Shown: positions 34,098 through 42,228 of the stretch, one piece after another
Layout of the letters: each line of letters starts with the position of its first letter
How positions within the stretch are numbered: the first letter of the stretch is position 1
Source: Paractinoplanes durhamensis
GTDB lineage: Bacteria > Actinomycetota > Actinomycetes > Mycobacteriales > Micromonosporaceae
DNA length: 64,000 nucleotides
Direction: 5' to 3'
NCBI RefSeq assembly: GCF_016862175.1
Contig: NZ_BOML01000030.1
Span: 1 to 64,000, forward strand
Notes under the pieces: model-generated
Seen by the model: only the letters and a program-made list of their open reading frames with translations
What the model was told of the DNA's origin: nothing
The model's database searches: none
Position numbers and translations under genes: made by a program

Positions 34098-35855
34098 ATG
34101 ACCGGACAGCTCAACCGGATCGACGTCACCGTGCTCCCGCTGAGCTGGACGAAACCCCTCCCGCCGGAGGCCGGTGGCAGTTGGTCACCGGCCCCCTCAC
34201 CGGACGGCACGCACTGCGCCTACCTCTCCGACCGCGGCAGCCGCCCACAGGTCTGGGTGCAGCCGGTCGGCGCCGAGCTGGCGTTCCTCGTCGACACCGG
34301 GCCGGAACCGGTCACCGCGGTCCAGTGGTCCACCGGCGGCGGCTGGCTGGCCTGCCAGCTCGCCCCCGGCGGCGGCCCCCGGCACGAGATCTGGCTGATC
34401 CGGCCGGACGGCTCCGAGCTGCACCAGGTGGCCGGGTTCGGCACCGACGACGCCGACAACATGCGCTGGCTGCCCGGCCGGTCGCTGCTGGCGCTCACCG
34501 AAAATCTGACCACCGCGCTGCTCATCGACCCGGTGCACGACACCCGCTCGGTGGTCGCCAAGGGTTCGCTGATCTCGCTGCTCGACATGTCGGCGACGCA
34601 CGCGCTGCTGCGGCTCGGCCCGCGCGGCGACCGCCAGGTGGTCACCCGCGACCTGGCCACCGGCGCCGACACCGTGATGGCGCTCGGCGAGCAGGCGATC
34701 TTCGCCCCCGACGGCTCGGTCTACGCCCGGTCCGAGGCGGGCGAGTTCCCGGCCCTGATCCGGGTCGCGCCGGACGGCGGCGTGACGGTCGTCGCGGCCG
34801 CCGCCCGGGCCGAGGTGGAGGCGTTCACGCTCACCGCCGACGCGGCCACCGCCGCGGTGCTGTGGAACGTGCGCGGCGGCGAGTCCGAGATCGAGCTCAT
34901 CGACCTGCGCGACGGCACCCGGCGCCGGGTGGAGCCGCTGCCCGCCGCCGTGGCCTCCGACCTGACCTGGAGCTTCGACGGATCGGGGCTGGCCTTCACC
35001 GCCGAGGGGCCGGGGCAGCCACACGGCGTCTGGCTGCACTCGTTCGACGGCACGCGAGCCGTTTCCGCCGCCGGCCCCGCGCCCGGGTCGGTGCATCCGA
35101 CACTGGAGGTCTTCGCCGCGCACGACGGGCTGGAGCTGAGCGGCTGGCTGTTCCGCCCGGCGGGCGACGGCCCGCACCCGACCGTGCTGTGGTTCCACGG
35201 CGGCCCCGAGGCACAGGAGCGGCCGGGTCATTCCCCGCTGTTCCAGTCGCTGGTCGACCGCGGGATCGCGGTCTTCGCACCGAACGTGCGAGGTTCCTCA
35301 GGCTTCGGCAAGTCCTTCGTGAACGCCGACAACGGCGTGCTGCGCTACGCCGGCATCGAGGACGTCCGGTCTTGCGTCCGCCACCTGGTCGCCACAGGCG
35401 TAGCCGACGAGTCCCGGATCGGCTGCATGGGCCGTTCGTACGGCGGCTACCTGACGCTGGCCGCCCTGACCCGCTTCCCCGACCTGTTCGCGGTCGGCAT
35501 CGACGTCTGCGGCATGTCCAACTTTTCCACGTTTTATCAGCACACCGAGCCGTGGATCGCAGCCGCCGCGGTCTCCAAGTACGGCGACCCGGTGACCGAC
35601 GCCGCCCTGCTGGCCGACCTCTCCCCGATGACCCGCATCGACCGCCTCCAGGCCCCGCTGATGATCGTGCACGGCGAGAACGACTCCAACGTCCCACTGA
35701 TCGAGGCCGAACAGGTGGTAGCCGCCCTCACCGAGCGCGGCATCCCCCACCGCTACCTGCTGTTCCCCGACGAGGGCCACCAGCTCCTGCACAGCTCCTC
35801 CCGAGCCGAATACCTGCACGAGACCCTCGATTGGCTGACCGAACACCTGCGGTGA
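34098..35855 (+). CDS. S9-family (prolyl-oligopeptidase-like) peptidase
   Basis: 585 residues and cytoplasmic. An N-terminal beta-propeller (about 1-330) precedes an alpha/beta-hydrolase domain with Ser in GCMGRSYGGYL, Asp in HGENDSNVPL and His in DEGHQLLHSS. It starts 22 bp after the amidotransferase with GAGGGGG upstream. It may hydrolyse or recycle the dipeptide made by the two preceding enzymes, a role played by an M42-type hydrolase in the proteobacterial NAGGN trio. The substrate is inferred from context. Confidence 0.87.
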   Translation: MTGQLNRIDVTVLPLSWTKPLPPEAGGSWSPAPSPDGTHCAYLSDRGSRPQVWVQPVGAELAFLVDTGPEPVTAVQWSTGGGWLACQLAPGGGPRHEIWLIRPDGSELHQVAGFGTDDADNMRWLPGRSLLALTENLTTALLIDPVHDTRSVVAKGSLISLLDMSATHALLRLGPRGDRQVVTRDLATGADTVMALGEQAIFAPDGSVYARSEAGEFPALIRVAPDGGVTVVAAAARAEVEAFTLTADAATAAVLWNVRGGESEIELIDLRDGTRRRVEPLPAAVASDLTWSFDGSGLAFTAEGPGQPHGVWLHSFDGTRAVSAAGPAPGSVHPTLEVFAAHDGLELSGWLFRPAGDGPHPTVLWFHGGPEAQERPGHSPLFQSLVDRGIAVFAPNVRGSSGFGKSFVNADNGVLRYAGIEDVRSCVRHLVATGVADESRIGCMGRSYGGYLTLAALTRFPDLFAVGIDVCGMSNFSTFYQHTEPWIAAAAVSKYGDPVTDAALLADLSPMTRIDRLQAPLMIVHGENDSNVPLIEAEQVVAALTERGIPHRYLLFPDEGHQLLHSSSRAEYLHETLDWLTEHLR

Positions 35856-35880
35856 GCGCCGCCCATCCTGAGCAGCGAAA

Positions 35881-35896
35881 TCGAACATATGTTCTA
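35881..35896. promoter_or_regulatory. LexA-type SOS box upstream of the Panacea/Fic pair
   Basis: TCGAACATATGTTCTA contains the perfect palindrome GAACATATGTTC and matches 10 of the 12 specified bases of the actinobacterial SOS box TCGAAC-N4-GTTCGA. It lies 115 bp before the antitoxin start and 25 bp after the S9 peptidase stop, so DNA damage probably induces the toxin-antitoxin transcript. Confidence 0.7.
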
Positions 35897-36011
35897 TGCA
35901 TCCCCGGGCGAACACCGGTAGGATTCAAAGTCAAGCGACACGCCCAGCCGGCGTCCCAGGGCGCTGGGCCCATCTCGGTACTGTCGCGACAGGCGCGGGA
36001 GGAGGTGCCAA

Positions 36012-36602
36012 ATGAGTTCGGTTCATGACGTCGCCGCGGCGGTGATAGCTCAACTCGGCGGCATCACCGCGATGAAGCTCGAGAAGCTTGTTTACTACTG
36101 CCAAGGCTGGCATCTCGCCCGGCATGGGGTTCCACTCTTCGACGAACCCATCGAGGCATGGCGTCAGGGGCCGGTCGTCCCGGCCCTCTTCCGTCAGCAT
36201 CGCCGGCAACGCACCGTTTCTGCCTGGCCCTCCGGAGACTCCGGCCAACTGACGCCTGCACAGCGCGAAACCGTCGACTGGGTGACCATTGAGTACGGCA
36301 AGTTTTCTGCCATCGAGCTCTCCCAGATGACCCACAGCGAGTTGCCCTGGCGAGTCGCCCGCGGCACCCTTCCCGATTCCGCGCGATCGACAGCCCAGTT
36401 GAGCACCAGCATCATGAGAAACTATTACTCACGGCAATTGGCAGATCCCGAGACTGCCGTCGCTCTCGCCACGGCCAACGCCGCCCTCGAGGGTGTGGAG
36501 TTCGACGACGAATGGCAAGACCGGCTCCGCGACGTGGCATCGGGGTTGGTTTCAGCCGACGACCTCATAGCCGCGGAAATAGCGCGGATAACCGGTGGAT
36601 GA
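36012..36602 (+). CDS. Panacea-domain (DUF4065) antitoxin
   Basis: 196 residues. The N-terminal MKLEKLVYYCQGWHLARHG and IEAWRQGPVVPALFR are hallmarks of the Panacea domain (SocA/GepA-like), known as a versatile antitoxin domain that neutralises unrelated toxins. A variable helical tail follows. It precedes a Fic gene and overlaps it by 8 bp, the antitoxin-first order. The sequence here is visibly less GC-biased at third positions than its neighbours, suggesting acquisition by transfer. A LexA-type box lies upstream. Confidence 0.88.
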   Translation: MSSVHDVAAAVIAQLGGITAMKLEKLVYYCQGWHLARHGVPLFDEPIEAWRQGPVVPALFRQHRRQRTVSAWPSGDSGQLTPAQRETVDWVTIEYGKFSAIELSQMTHSELPWRVARGTLPDSARSTAQLSTSIMRNYYSRQLADPETAVALATANAALEGVEFDDEWQDRLRDVASGLVSADDLIAAEIARITGG

Positions 36603-37176
36603 CCCGTACACCCAACCAAATTCCGATTGCCTGATCAACAAACTCGGCCTCACTGACGCAAACAAGCTGGCCGACGCCGAGTTCCGTCTCGTCTCGATTC
36701 GCGACGTCCAAGCCGCGCGCGCTTCCATACCGGGCGACTTCGGGCTCAGCCACCTGCAGGAGTTCCACCGCTTCCTGTTCCGGGACGTGTACGAGTGGGC
36801 CGGCCAGACTCGCAGGGTCGACATCAGCAAGCCTGGCGCCTATTTCTGCCACTGGCGCTACGTCGATGACGAGGTCGGTGCCGTACTGTCCGAACTCGCC
36901 ACGGAAGGTTACCTGGTCGGCCTCAATCGGGAGGCCTACCTTTCGCAACTTGCCCATTTCTATGGTGAGCTCAACACCAGGCATCCTTTCCGCGAAGGCA
37001 ACGGACGAACATTGCGCGCCTTTCTGCGGCAGCTGAGTGCCGCGGCCGGTTTCCAGCTCGACTGGTCGGAGCTCAGCAAGGCCGAGAACATCGAGGCATG
37101 CCGAATTCACTTGAACACAACGGACACCACGATGTTGAAACAGGTCCTGGATCCCGTGGTAAGGCGTATCAATTGA
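36595..37176 (+). CDS. Fic-family AMP-transferase toxin
   Basis: 193 residues. The full Fic motif HPFREGNGRTLR (catalytic H130) is present, so AMPylation (or a related nucleotidyl transfer) of a target protein is expected. The N-terminal LINKLGLTDANKLADAEF and LQEFHRFLFRDVYEWAGQTR match Fic/Doc proteins of the cell-filamentation type. No antitoxin-type (S/T)xxxE(G/N) helix was seen inside the protein, so inhibition is likely by the upstream Panacea protein. The start is a GTG inside the antitoxin gene. Confidence 0.9.
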   Translation: MDDPYTQPNSDCLINKLGLTDANKLADAEFRLVSIRDVQAARASIPGDFGLSHLQEFHRFLFRDVYEWAGQTRRVDISKPGAYFCHWRYVDDEVGAVLSELATEGYLVGLNREAYLSQLAHFYGELNTRHPFREGNGRTLRAFLRQLSAAAGFQLDWSELSKAENIEACRIHLNTTDTTMLKQVLDPVVRRIN

Positions 37177-37233
37177 CCGAGACCGAAAACTTGAGGTGAC
37201 GTCGTCGCTCACCGCGCGGGTGAGGTCCTCTCC

Positions 37234-37251
37234 CCCGGGAGCGCTCCCGGG
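37234..37251. promoter_or_regulatory. 18-bp palindrome with CebR-like core
   Basis: CCCGGGAGCGCTCCCGGG is a perfect palindrome whose core GGGAGCGCTCCC is shared with the cellulase operator at 2428 (12 of 14 box positions). It lies between the Fic gene and the alpha/beta hydrolase gene at 37358. A LacI-type operator is plausible, and so is a terminator element. Confidence 0.45.
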
Positions 37252-37357
37252 AGCGTGATCCACTGACCCGAAGTTTCACTTGGACTACCGCGCGTGCGGG
37301 TCGAGGATGGACCGGGGGTGGGGGCCACCCGCGCCGACGACGCAAGGGGAAACAGTC

Positions 37358-38086
37358 ATGGCGAAACCAACGATCGTCCTCGTTCACGGAGCATGGGCCG
37401 ACGCGTCCAGCTGGAACGCTGTCGCCGCCGAGCTGCAGAGTCAGGGATTCACCGTTCTCGCACCGCCCAACCTGCTACGCGGGCCGGCGCAGGACGCCGC
37501 GTACATCTCGTCGTTCCTCGCTCAGCGCACCACCGGGCCGGTCGTCCTGGTCGGGCACTCCTACGGCGGTTTCGTCATCACCAACGCCGCCCTCGGTGGC
37601 GGTGACGTGCGCGTCCTGGTCTACGTCGACGCGTTCATCCCCGAGGAGGGCGAGTTCGTCTTCCAGATCCTCGGCGGCTCCGGCTCGGCGCTCGCGGTCC
37701 CCGATCCCACCACGGTCCTCGACCTCGTCGGCTACCCCGGCGCGCCCGAGGGCGACGTGGAGGCGTTCCTGAAGCCCGACACCGTGCACCACTCGTTCGC
37801 CCAGGACCTGCCCGAGGCCGACCGGTGGCTGATCGCCGCCGGCCAGCGCCCGATCACCCTGAGCGCCAACACCACCCCGTCGGTGACCGCGGCGTGGAAG
37901 ACCCTGCCGAGCTGGGCGGTCATCGGCACCGACGACCTGGTCATCCCGGCCGACACCCAGCGCTCGATGGCCGAGCGGGCCGGCGCCAAGATCACCGACG
38001 TGGCCGGCTCGCACGTGTCGATGGTGTCCCACCCGCAGATCACCGTCGACACGATCCTGGCCGCGGCCGCCCACATCAGCGACTGA
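37358..38086 (+). CDS. Alpha/beta hydrolase
   Basis: 242 residues. VLVHGAWADASSWNAVA near the N-terminus, nucleophile GHSYGGFV, acid in GTDDLVIPAD and histidine in SHVSMVSHP place it in the alpha/beta hydrolases of the esterase/C-C hydrolase type. The ATG at 37358 has AAGGGGA upstream. It ends overlapping the convergent HAD gene by 11 bp. The substrate is unknown. Confidence 0.85.
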   Translation: MAKPTIVLVHGAWADASSWNAVAAELQSQGFTVLAPPNLLRGPAQDAAYISSFLAQRTTGPVVLVGHSYGGFVITNAALGGGDVRVLVYVDAFIPEEGEFVFQILGGSGSALAVPDPTTVLDLVGYPGAPEGDVEAFLKPDTVHHSFAQDLPEADRWLIAAGQRPITLSANTTPSVTAAWKTLPSWAVIGTDDLVIPADTQRSMAERAGAKITDVAGSHVSMVSHPQITVDTILAAAAHISD

Positions 38087-38582
38087 CCGGCAGGCTGCTC
38101 ACGATCGCCGCCTCCGCCTGGGCCCACGTCGCGGTGTGCCGCACCCAGGCGGGTGGCGGGGTGCGCTGCGGCCCGAAGAGGTAGCGATGTTCGACGACGC
38201 CGCGCAGCGCCTCGTGGACGTCGAGCTTGTCGTCCACGAAGTGGGTTATCGCCAGCTCGGCGCAGTGCCGGGCCTTGTCTCGCCGTGCGAGGCAGAAGCG
38301 GACATGGTCGCGGGGTATGCCGGTCCGGGCGAAGAAGTCGTGGTGGTCAAGCCACCGCCGGGTGCTGCGCTGGACCCGCTCGCCGCACTTCGAGACCAGC
38401 CAGACCTGCTCGAAGTGCGGCACCAGCCGGGCCAGCGCGTCGAATGCGCCCGGCACGGCCGGCGTGGCCAGCATCCGGGCGGTGTCACCGCTGAAGAACT
38501 GGGTGTCGCCGCCGCCCGGGCCGCCGCCACCGATGATGACCCGGCCGATGTCGACGCCGAGTCGCATGTCATGTGTGTTCAT
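38076..38582 (-). CDS. HAD-like hydrolase
   Basis: 168 residues. The N-terminal LGVDIGRVI matches HAD motif I with nucleophile Asp, VWLVSKCG fits motif II and THFVDDKLDV fits motif IV. The layout resembles small bacterial HAD proteins such as 5'(3')-deoxyribonucleotidase-like enzymes. Specificity cannot be assigned. It is divergent from the LysR gene and convergent with the hydrolase gene. Confidence 0.7.
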   Translation of the reverse strand: MNTHDMRLGVDIGRVIIGGGGPGGGDTQFFSGDTARMLATPAVPGAFDALARLVPHFEQVWLVSKCGERVQRSTRRWLDHHDFFARTGIPRDHVRFCLARRDKARHCAELAITHFVDDKLDVHEALRGVVEHRYLFGPQRTPPPAWVRHTATWAQAEAAIVSSLPVSR

Positions 38583-38650
38583 GCCGTCAGCCTGCGGGCC
38601 ACAAAGCTATTGCAGAACTATCGATGACGGCACAGCTATAGTCCTTAGCT

Positions 38651-39544
38651 ATGGATGTCTCGGCCGACGCGCTGGCCTCGTTCGCCGTCTTCGCCGACCA
38701 TCTCAACTTCACCCACGCCGCCGCCGAGCTGCACATCTCCCAGCCGGCCCTGCACGTGAAGATCCGCAAGCTGGCGCAGGCGCTCGGCCGCCCGCTCTAC
38801 CACCGCGTGGGGCGGCGGCTCGTGCTCACCGCCGACGGCGAGGCGGTGGCCCGCTTCGCCCGCGCCCACGACGAGCGGATGGCCGACTTCCTGGCCGAGT
38901 TCGCCGGCACCGCGCCGCGCCGCCCGGTGGTGCTGGCGGCCGGCCAGGGCGCCTACCTCTACCTGCTCGGCGACACGATCCGGGCGGCGCTGGCCGACGA
39001 ACCGACCCGGCTGCGCCTGATCAACTGCGACCACCGGCAGATGCTGGCCGCCGTCCGCAACGGCCAGGCCCACCTCGGCGTGGGCGTGCTCGACGTGCTG
39101 CCCGACGACCTGACCGCGGCCGAGCTGGCGTCGTTCCCCCAGGTGCTGCTGATGCCGGACGACCACCGTCTGGCCCGGCAGGACGCGGTGACGCTGCCCG
39201 ACCTGGCCGGTGCGAGCCTGGTCGTGCCGCCCCAGCACCGCCCGCATCGGGCGCTGCTGGAACGGGCGCTGCGCACCACCGGGACACCGTGGACGGTGGC
39301 GGTCGAGGCCGAGGGCTGGCCGCTGATCACCCACTTCGTCACCCTCGGCGTCGGCCTGGCGATCGTCAACGGCTGCGTGCCCGCCCCGCCCGGCGTGGTC
39401 GCCCGCCCGGTGACCGACCTGCCGCCGGTCACCTACCACGTGGTCCACCAGCCGTCGGCCCGCGCCGACCCGCGGGTCGCCGCCCTCCTCGAGCGCATGC
39501 GGGCCCCGAATAATCCGGATGCCACCGCCGCGCTCGCTCCGTAG
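38651..39544 (+). CDS. LysR-family transcriptional regulator
   Basis: 297 residues. The winged helix (FAVFADHLNFTHAAAELHIS, QPALHVKIRKLAQALG) is followed by a substrate-binding domain. The upstream interval to the divergent HAD gene is only 68 bp, so that gene may be its target. The methyltransferase gene begins 10 bp after its stop. Confidence 0.88.
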   Translation: MDVSADALASFAVFADHLNFTHAAAELHISQPALHVKIRKLAQALGRPLYHRVGRRLVLTADGEAVARFARAHDERMADFLAEFAGTAPRRPVVLAAGQGAYLYLLGDTIRAALADEPTRLRLINCDHRQMLAAVRNGQAHLGVGVLDVLPDDLTAAELASFPQVLLMPDDHRLARQDAVTLPDLAGASLVVPPQHRPHRALLERALRTTGTPWTVAVEAEGWPLITHFVTLGVGLAIVNGCVPAPPGVVARPVTDLPPVTYHVVHQPSARADPRVAALLERMRAPNNPDATAALAP

Positions 39545-39554
39545 GGTCGGCGGC

Positions 39555-40322
39555 ATGCTGTGGGATGCCGAGACCGCCGCCCAGTACGACACGCCCGGCG
39601 AGGGCATGTTCTCGCCGGAGGTGCTCGATCCGACCGTCGATCGGCTGGCCGCACTGGCCGGCGGCGGCGCCGCGCTGGAGTTCGCGGTGGGCACCGGGCG
39701 GGTCGCCTTGCCGCTGGCCGCGCGCGGGGTGCCGGTGACCGGGCTGGAGATGTCCGAGCCGATGATCGAGCGGCTGCACGCCAAGGACCCGGCCTTCCCG
39801 GTCGCGACCGGCGACATGGCCACCACCCGGGTGCCCGGCGAGTTCACCCTGGTCTACCTGGTCTTCAACACCATCTCCAACATCCTCACCCAGGCCGGCC
39901 AGGTGGAGTGCTTCCGCAACGCGGCCCGCCATCTGGCGCCGGGCGGCCGGTTCGTGATCGAGCTGTGGGTGCCGGAGCTGCGGGCGCTGCCGCCGGGCCG
40001 CACCGCCTCGGTCGGGGTCAACGAGCCCGGCTACATCCTGCTCGACACCTACGATCCGCTGAACCAGCAGGTGGTGTCGCACCACTTCCGGTTCGACGAG
40101 ACCCGGCAGGCGACGCTGGGCCGCTCCCCGCACCGCTACATCTGGCCGTCCGAGCTCGACCTGATGGGCCAGCTGGCCGGGTTCGAGCTGGAGTCCCGGC
40201 ACGCCGACTGGGCCGGCAGCCCGTTCACCGCCGACTCGTACTCGCACGTCTCGGTCTACCAGCTCCAGCCGCCGGCCCACTCCTCCAGCGGAGCGAGCGT
40301 GGCGAGCAGCGTCCGGCCCTGA
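39555..40322 (+). CDS. Class I SAM-dependent methyltransferase
   Basis: 255 residues. The SAM-binding motif is LEFAVGTGRVALPLA, followed by VTGLEMSEPMIERL and LAPGGRFVIELW. The target is unknown. Its last 67 bp overlap the end of the convergent HxlR gene, unusually long for this window. Confidence 0.85.
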   Translation: MLWDAETAAQYDTPGEGMFSPEVLDPTVDRLAALAGGGAALEFAVGTGRVALPLAARGVPVTGLEMSEPMIERLHAKDPAFPVATGDMATTRVPGEFTLVYLVFNTISNILTQAGQVECFRNAARHLAPGGRFVIELWVPELRALPPGRTASVGVNEPGYILLDTYDPLNQQVVSHHFRFDETRQATLGRSPHRYIWPSELDLMGQLAGFELESRHADWAGSPFTADSYSHVSVYQLQPPAHSSSGASVASSVRP

Positions 40323-40576
40323 CCGGTGAGCTGATAGCCGCGGTCGGTGCGCTCGACGATCGCGGCCTCGCGCAGCTCGGTCAGCCGCTCGGTGAGCACG
40401 CTCGACGAGACACCGTCGCAGCGTTGCTGAAGAGCGCGGAACGTCGGCACCGGATCGCCGCGCAACTCCCACAGCACCCGCAGCGTCCACCGGCGACCGA
40501 GCAGGTCGAGGATCGCCATGATCGGCCGCCCGGTGCGGGATCCCCGGACCGGGCGCCCCGGCAGCGGAGCGGTCAC
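40256..40576 (-). CDS. HxlR-family transcriptional regulator
   Basis: 106 residues. MAILDLLGRRWTLRVLWEL and SSVLTERLTELREAAIVERT match the HxlR winged helix. The GTG at 40576 is chosen because GGGGAGG lies 7 bases upstream. It is divergent from the carboxymuconolactone-decarboxylase-like gene, its probable target. The N-terminal cysteine usual in HxlR is absent with this start. Confidence 0.8.
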   Translation of the reverse strand: MTAPLPGRPVRGSRTGRPIMAILDLLGRRWTLRVLWELRGDPVPTFRALQQRCDGVSSSVLTERLTELREAAIVERTDRGYQLTGQGRTLLATLAPLEEWAGGWSW

Positions 40577-40595
40577 GCAAGGGCCTCCCCATCGA

Positions 40596-40614
40596 TGCTT
40601 CTTTTTCCGAAGCA
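40596..40614. promoter_or_regulatory. Inverted repeat between HxlR and its divergent neighbour
   Basis: TGCTTC and GAAGCA are separated by seven bases, midway between the regulator start and the decarboxylase-like gene start. A further TGCTTCGG occurs at the start codon of the latter. A plausible HxlR operator. Confidence 0.4.
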
Positions 40615-40633
40615 CCGATGTTAGCGTGCCATC

Positions 40634-41185
40634 ATGCTTCGGAATCCGAACCACCCGCGGGTGTCACCGGCCGAGCCGCCCTACGACGACGAGACCGCCG
40701 CCGCCCTCGCCGCCCTCGGGCCACCGATCGCCCTGTTCCGCACGTTCGCCCGCCGCCCCGACCGGGCCCGCGGCATCCACGGCTGGGGCAGCTACTACCT
40801 GTCCCGCCGGTGCGCCCTGTCGCTGCGCCACCGCGAGCTCGTCATCGACCGGACCACCGCCCGATGCGGCGCCGAGTACGAGTGGGGCATCCACATCGCG
40901 GTGTTCGCGGCCAAGGCCGGCCTCACCGGCGAGCAGGTCCGTTCGCTGGCCACCGGCACCGCGACCGACCCGTGCTGGACCGATCCCGGCGATCGGGCGG
41001 TGCTGGCCGCGGTCGACGCGCTGCACACCCGCAACGACCTGACCGACGACGAGTGGGCCGACCTCACCGCGGCCACCGGCCCGGACGGCGCCATCGACCT
41101 CATGCTGATCTGCGGCTGGTACCACGCGATCTCCTACGTGGCCCGCGCCCTCCGCCTCACCCCGGAGCCCGGCTCACCGGAGTGA
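40634..41185 (+). CDS. Carboxymuconolactone decarboxylase / AhpD-like protein
   Basis: 183 residues. LSLRHRELVIDRTTARCGAEYEWGIH carries the AhpD-like helix pair with one cysteine and the histidine, but not the CxxC of true AhpD. It more likely acts as a decarboxylase-fold enzyme than as a peroxidase reductant. It is divergently arranged with an HxlR regulator, a common pair for quinone or aromatic stress genes. Confidence 0.8.
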   Translation: MLRNPNHPRVSPAEPPYDDETAAALAALGPPIALFRTFARRPDRARGIHGWGSYYLSRRCALSLRHRELVIDRTTARCGAEYEWGIHIAVFAAKAGLTGEQVRSLATGTATDPCWTDPGDRAVLAAVDALHTRNDLTDDEWADLTAATGPDGAIDLMLICGWYHAISYVARALRLTPEPGSPE

Positions 41186-41194
41186 AACCCGAGG

Positions 41195-42049
41195 TCAGTG
41201 GTCGGCGAGGGCCACGCGTCCGTTGCGCAGGGAGACGCTTTGCCTGGGGCGTACGCCTAAAGCCGTCGCCGTCACCAAGAGGTCGTGGTCGCGGCGGACG
41301 GCGAAGCCGTTCGACGCCAGCAGGTGGGCCATGGCCGTCGGGCGCCACGTGGAGCGCCACGGCTCGGCCGCCCACGGGTTGACCTTGCGGGCCGCCGCGC
41401 CGATCACCTTGCGGGTGACGCCGGCGAGCAGCGACGGTGCCTGGTAGTTGACGATGAGCCGGCTGCCGGGTGCCGAGCGGGCGGTGATCGCGGCGACCGT
41501 GGTGGCGACCTCGGGCCGGGTCAGGTAGGGCACGACGCCCTCCCAGATCCAGGTGGTGGGCTCGTCGTCGCGCTGCCCGGCGGCCTTGAGCGCGTCGGTC
41601 AGGCGGTCCCGGGCGAAGTCCACCGGCACGAACCGCGGCGGCTCGCCGTCGAGGGCCGCGGCCCGATCGCGTTTCTCCTGCTGGGAGGCCGGATGGTCGA
41701 CCTCGTAGACGGTGGTGCCGGGCAGGTCGAGGCGCCAGGCCCGGCCGTCCAGACCCGCCCCGAGGATGACGAGCTGGCTGGTCGGCGCGGTGCGGACGGC
41801 ATCGTCGATGGCGACCGTGCGCGGCACGACGACCTCGCTGCCGGCCCGGATCATCTCGAACTGCAGGCGCGCGGCCAGGTCTTTGGGGGGCTGCTCATCG
41901 CGTACCCGTAAAACCTGCTCCTGCTCCGCCTCGCGCAACAGAAGCATGGCGGTCGGATCCGCGAAGCGGTCCGGCGCGATCCGGCCGTGCGCCACCGCCC
42001 GGCTCTGGCAGACCAGGACGGCCGTACGGCTGGCGCGACGCTCGGTCAC
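41195..42049 (-). CDS. SAM-dependent methyltransferase, leucine-carboxyl-methyltransferase type
   Basis: 284 residues of the actinobacterial TIGR00027/LCM family: QLVILGAGLDGRAWRL is the SAM loop, then TVYEVDHPASQQEKR and WIWEGVVPYL. Such enzymes are often O-methyltransferases of secondary metabolism, but no cluster is adjacent. GTG 42049 starts the usual N-terminus (TERRASRTAVLVCQSRA); no strong ribosome site is seen. Confidence 0.82.
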   Translation of the reverse strand: MTERRASRTAVLVCQSRAVAHGRIAPDRFADPTAMLLLREAEQEQVLRVRDEQPPKDLAARLQFEMIRAGSEVVVPRTVAIDDAVRTAPTSQLVILGAGLDGRAWRLDLPGTTVYEVDHPASQQEKRDRAAALDGEPPRFVPVDFARDRLTDALKAAGQRDDEPTTWIWEGVVPYLTRPEVATTVAAITARSAPGSRLIVNYQAPSLLAGVTRKVIGAAARKVNPWAAEPWRSTWRPTAMAHLLASNGFAVRRDHDLLVTATALGVRPRQSVSLRNGRVALADH

Positions 42050-42228
42050 GGCATGATTGTGCCCGACGCCCCGGGGATGAAACAGGGCCCCACGGCCCGG
42101 GGACGAAACAGCGGCGGCTGCCGTCGCGCTGAACGAGCGGCTGAAGGTGGACGCGGACTCGCTGGTTTCGCGATAAGGGCACAGCGGCCGCACAGCCGCC
42201 TCATGGGTGGCGGTCCTACCGTCGAAAC

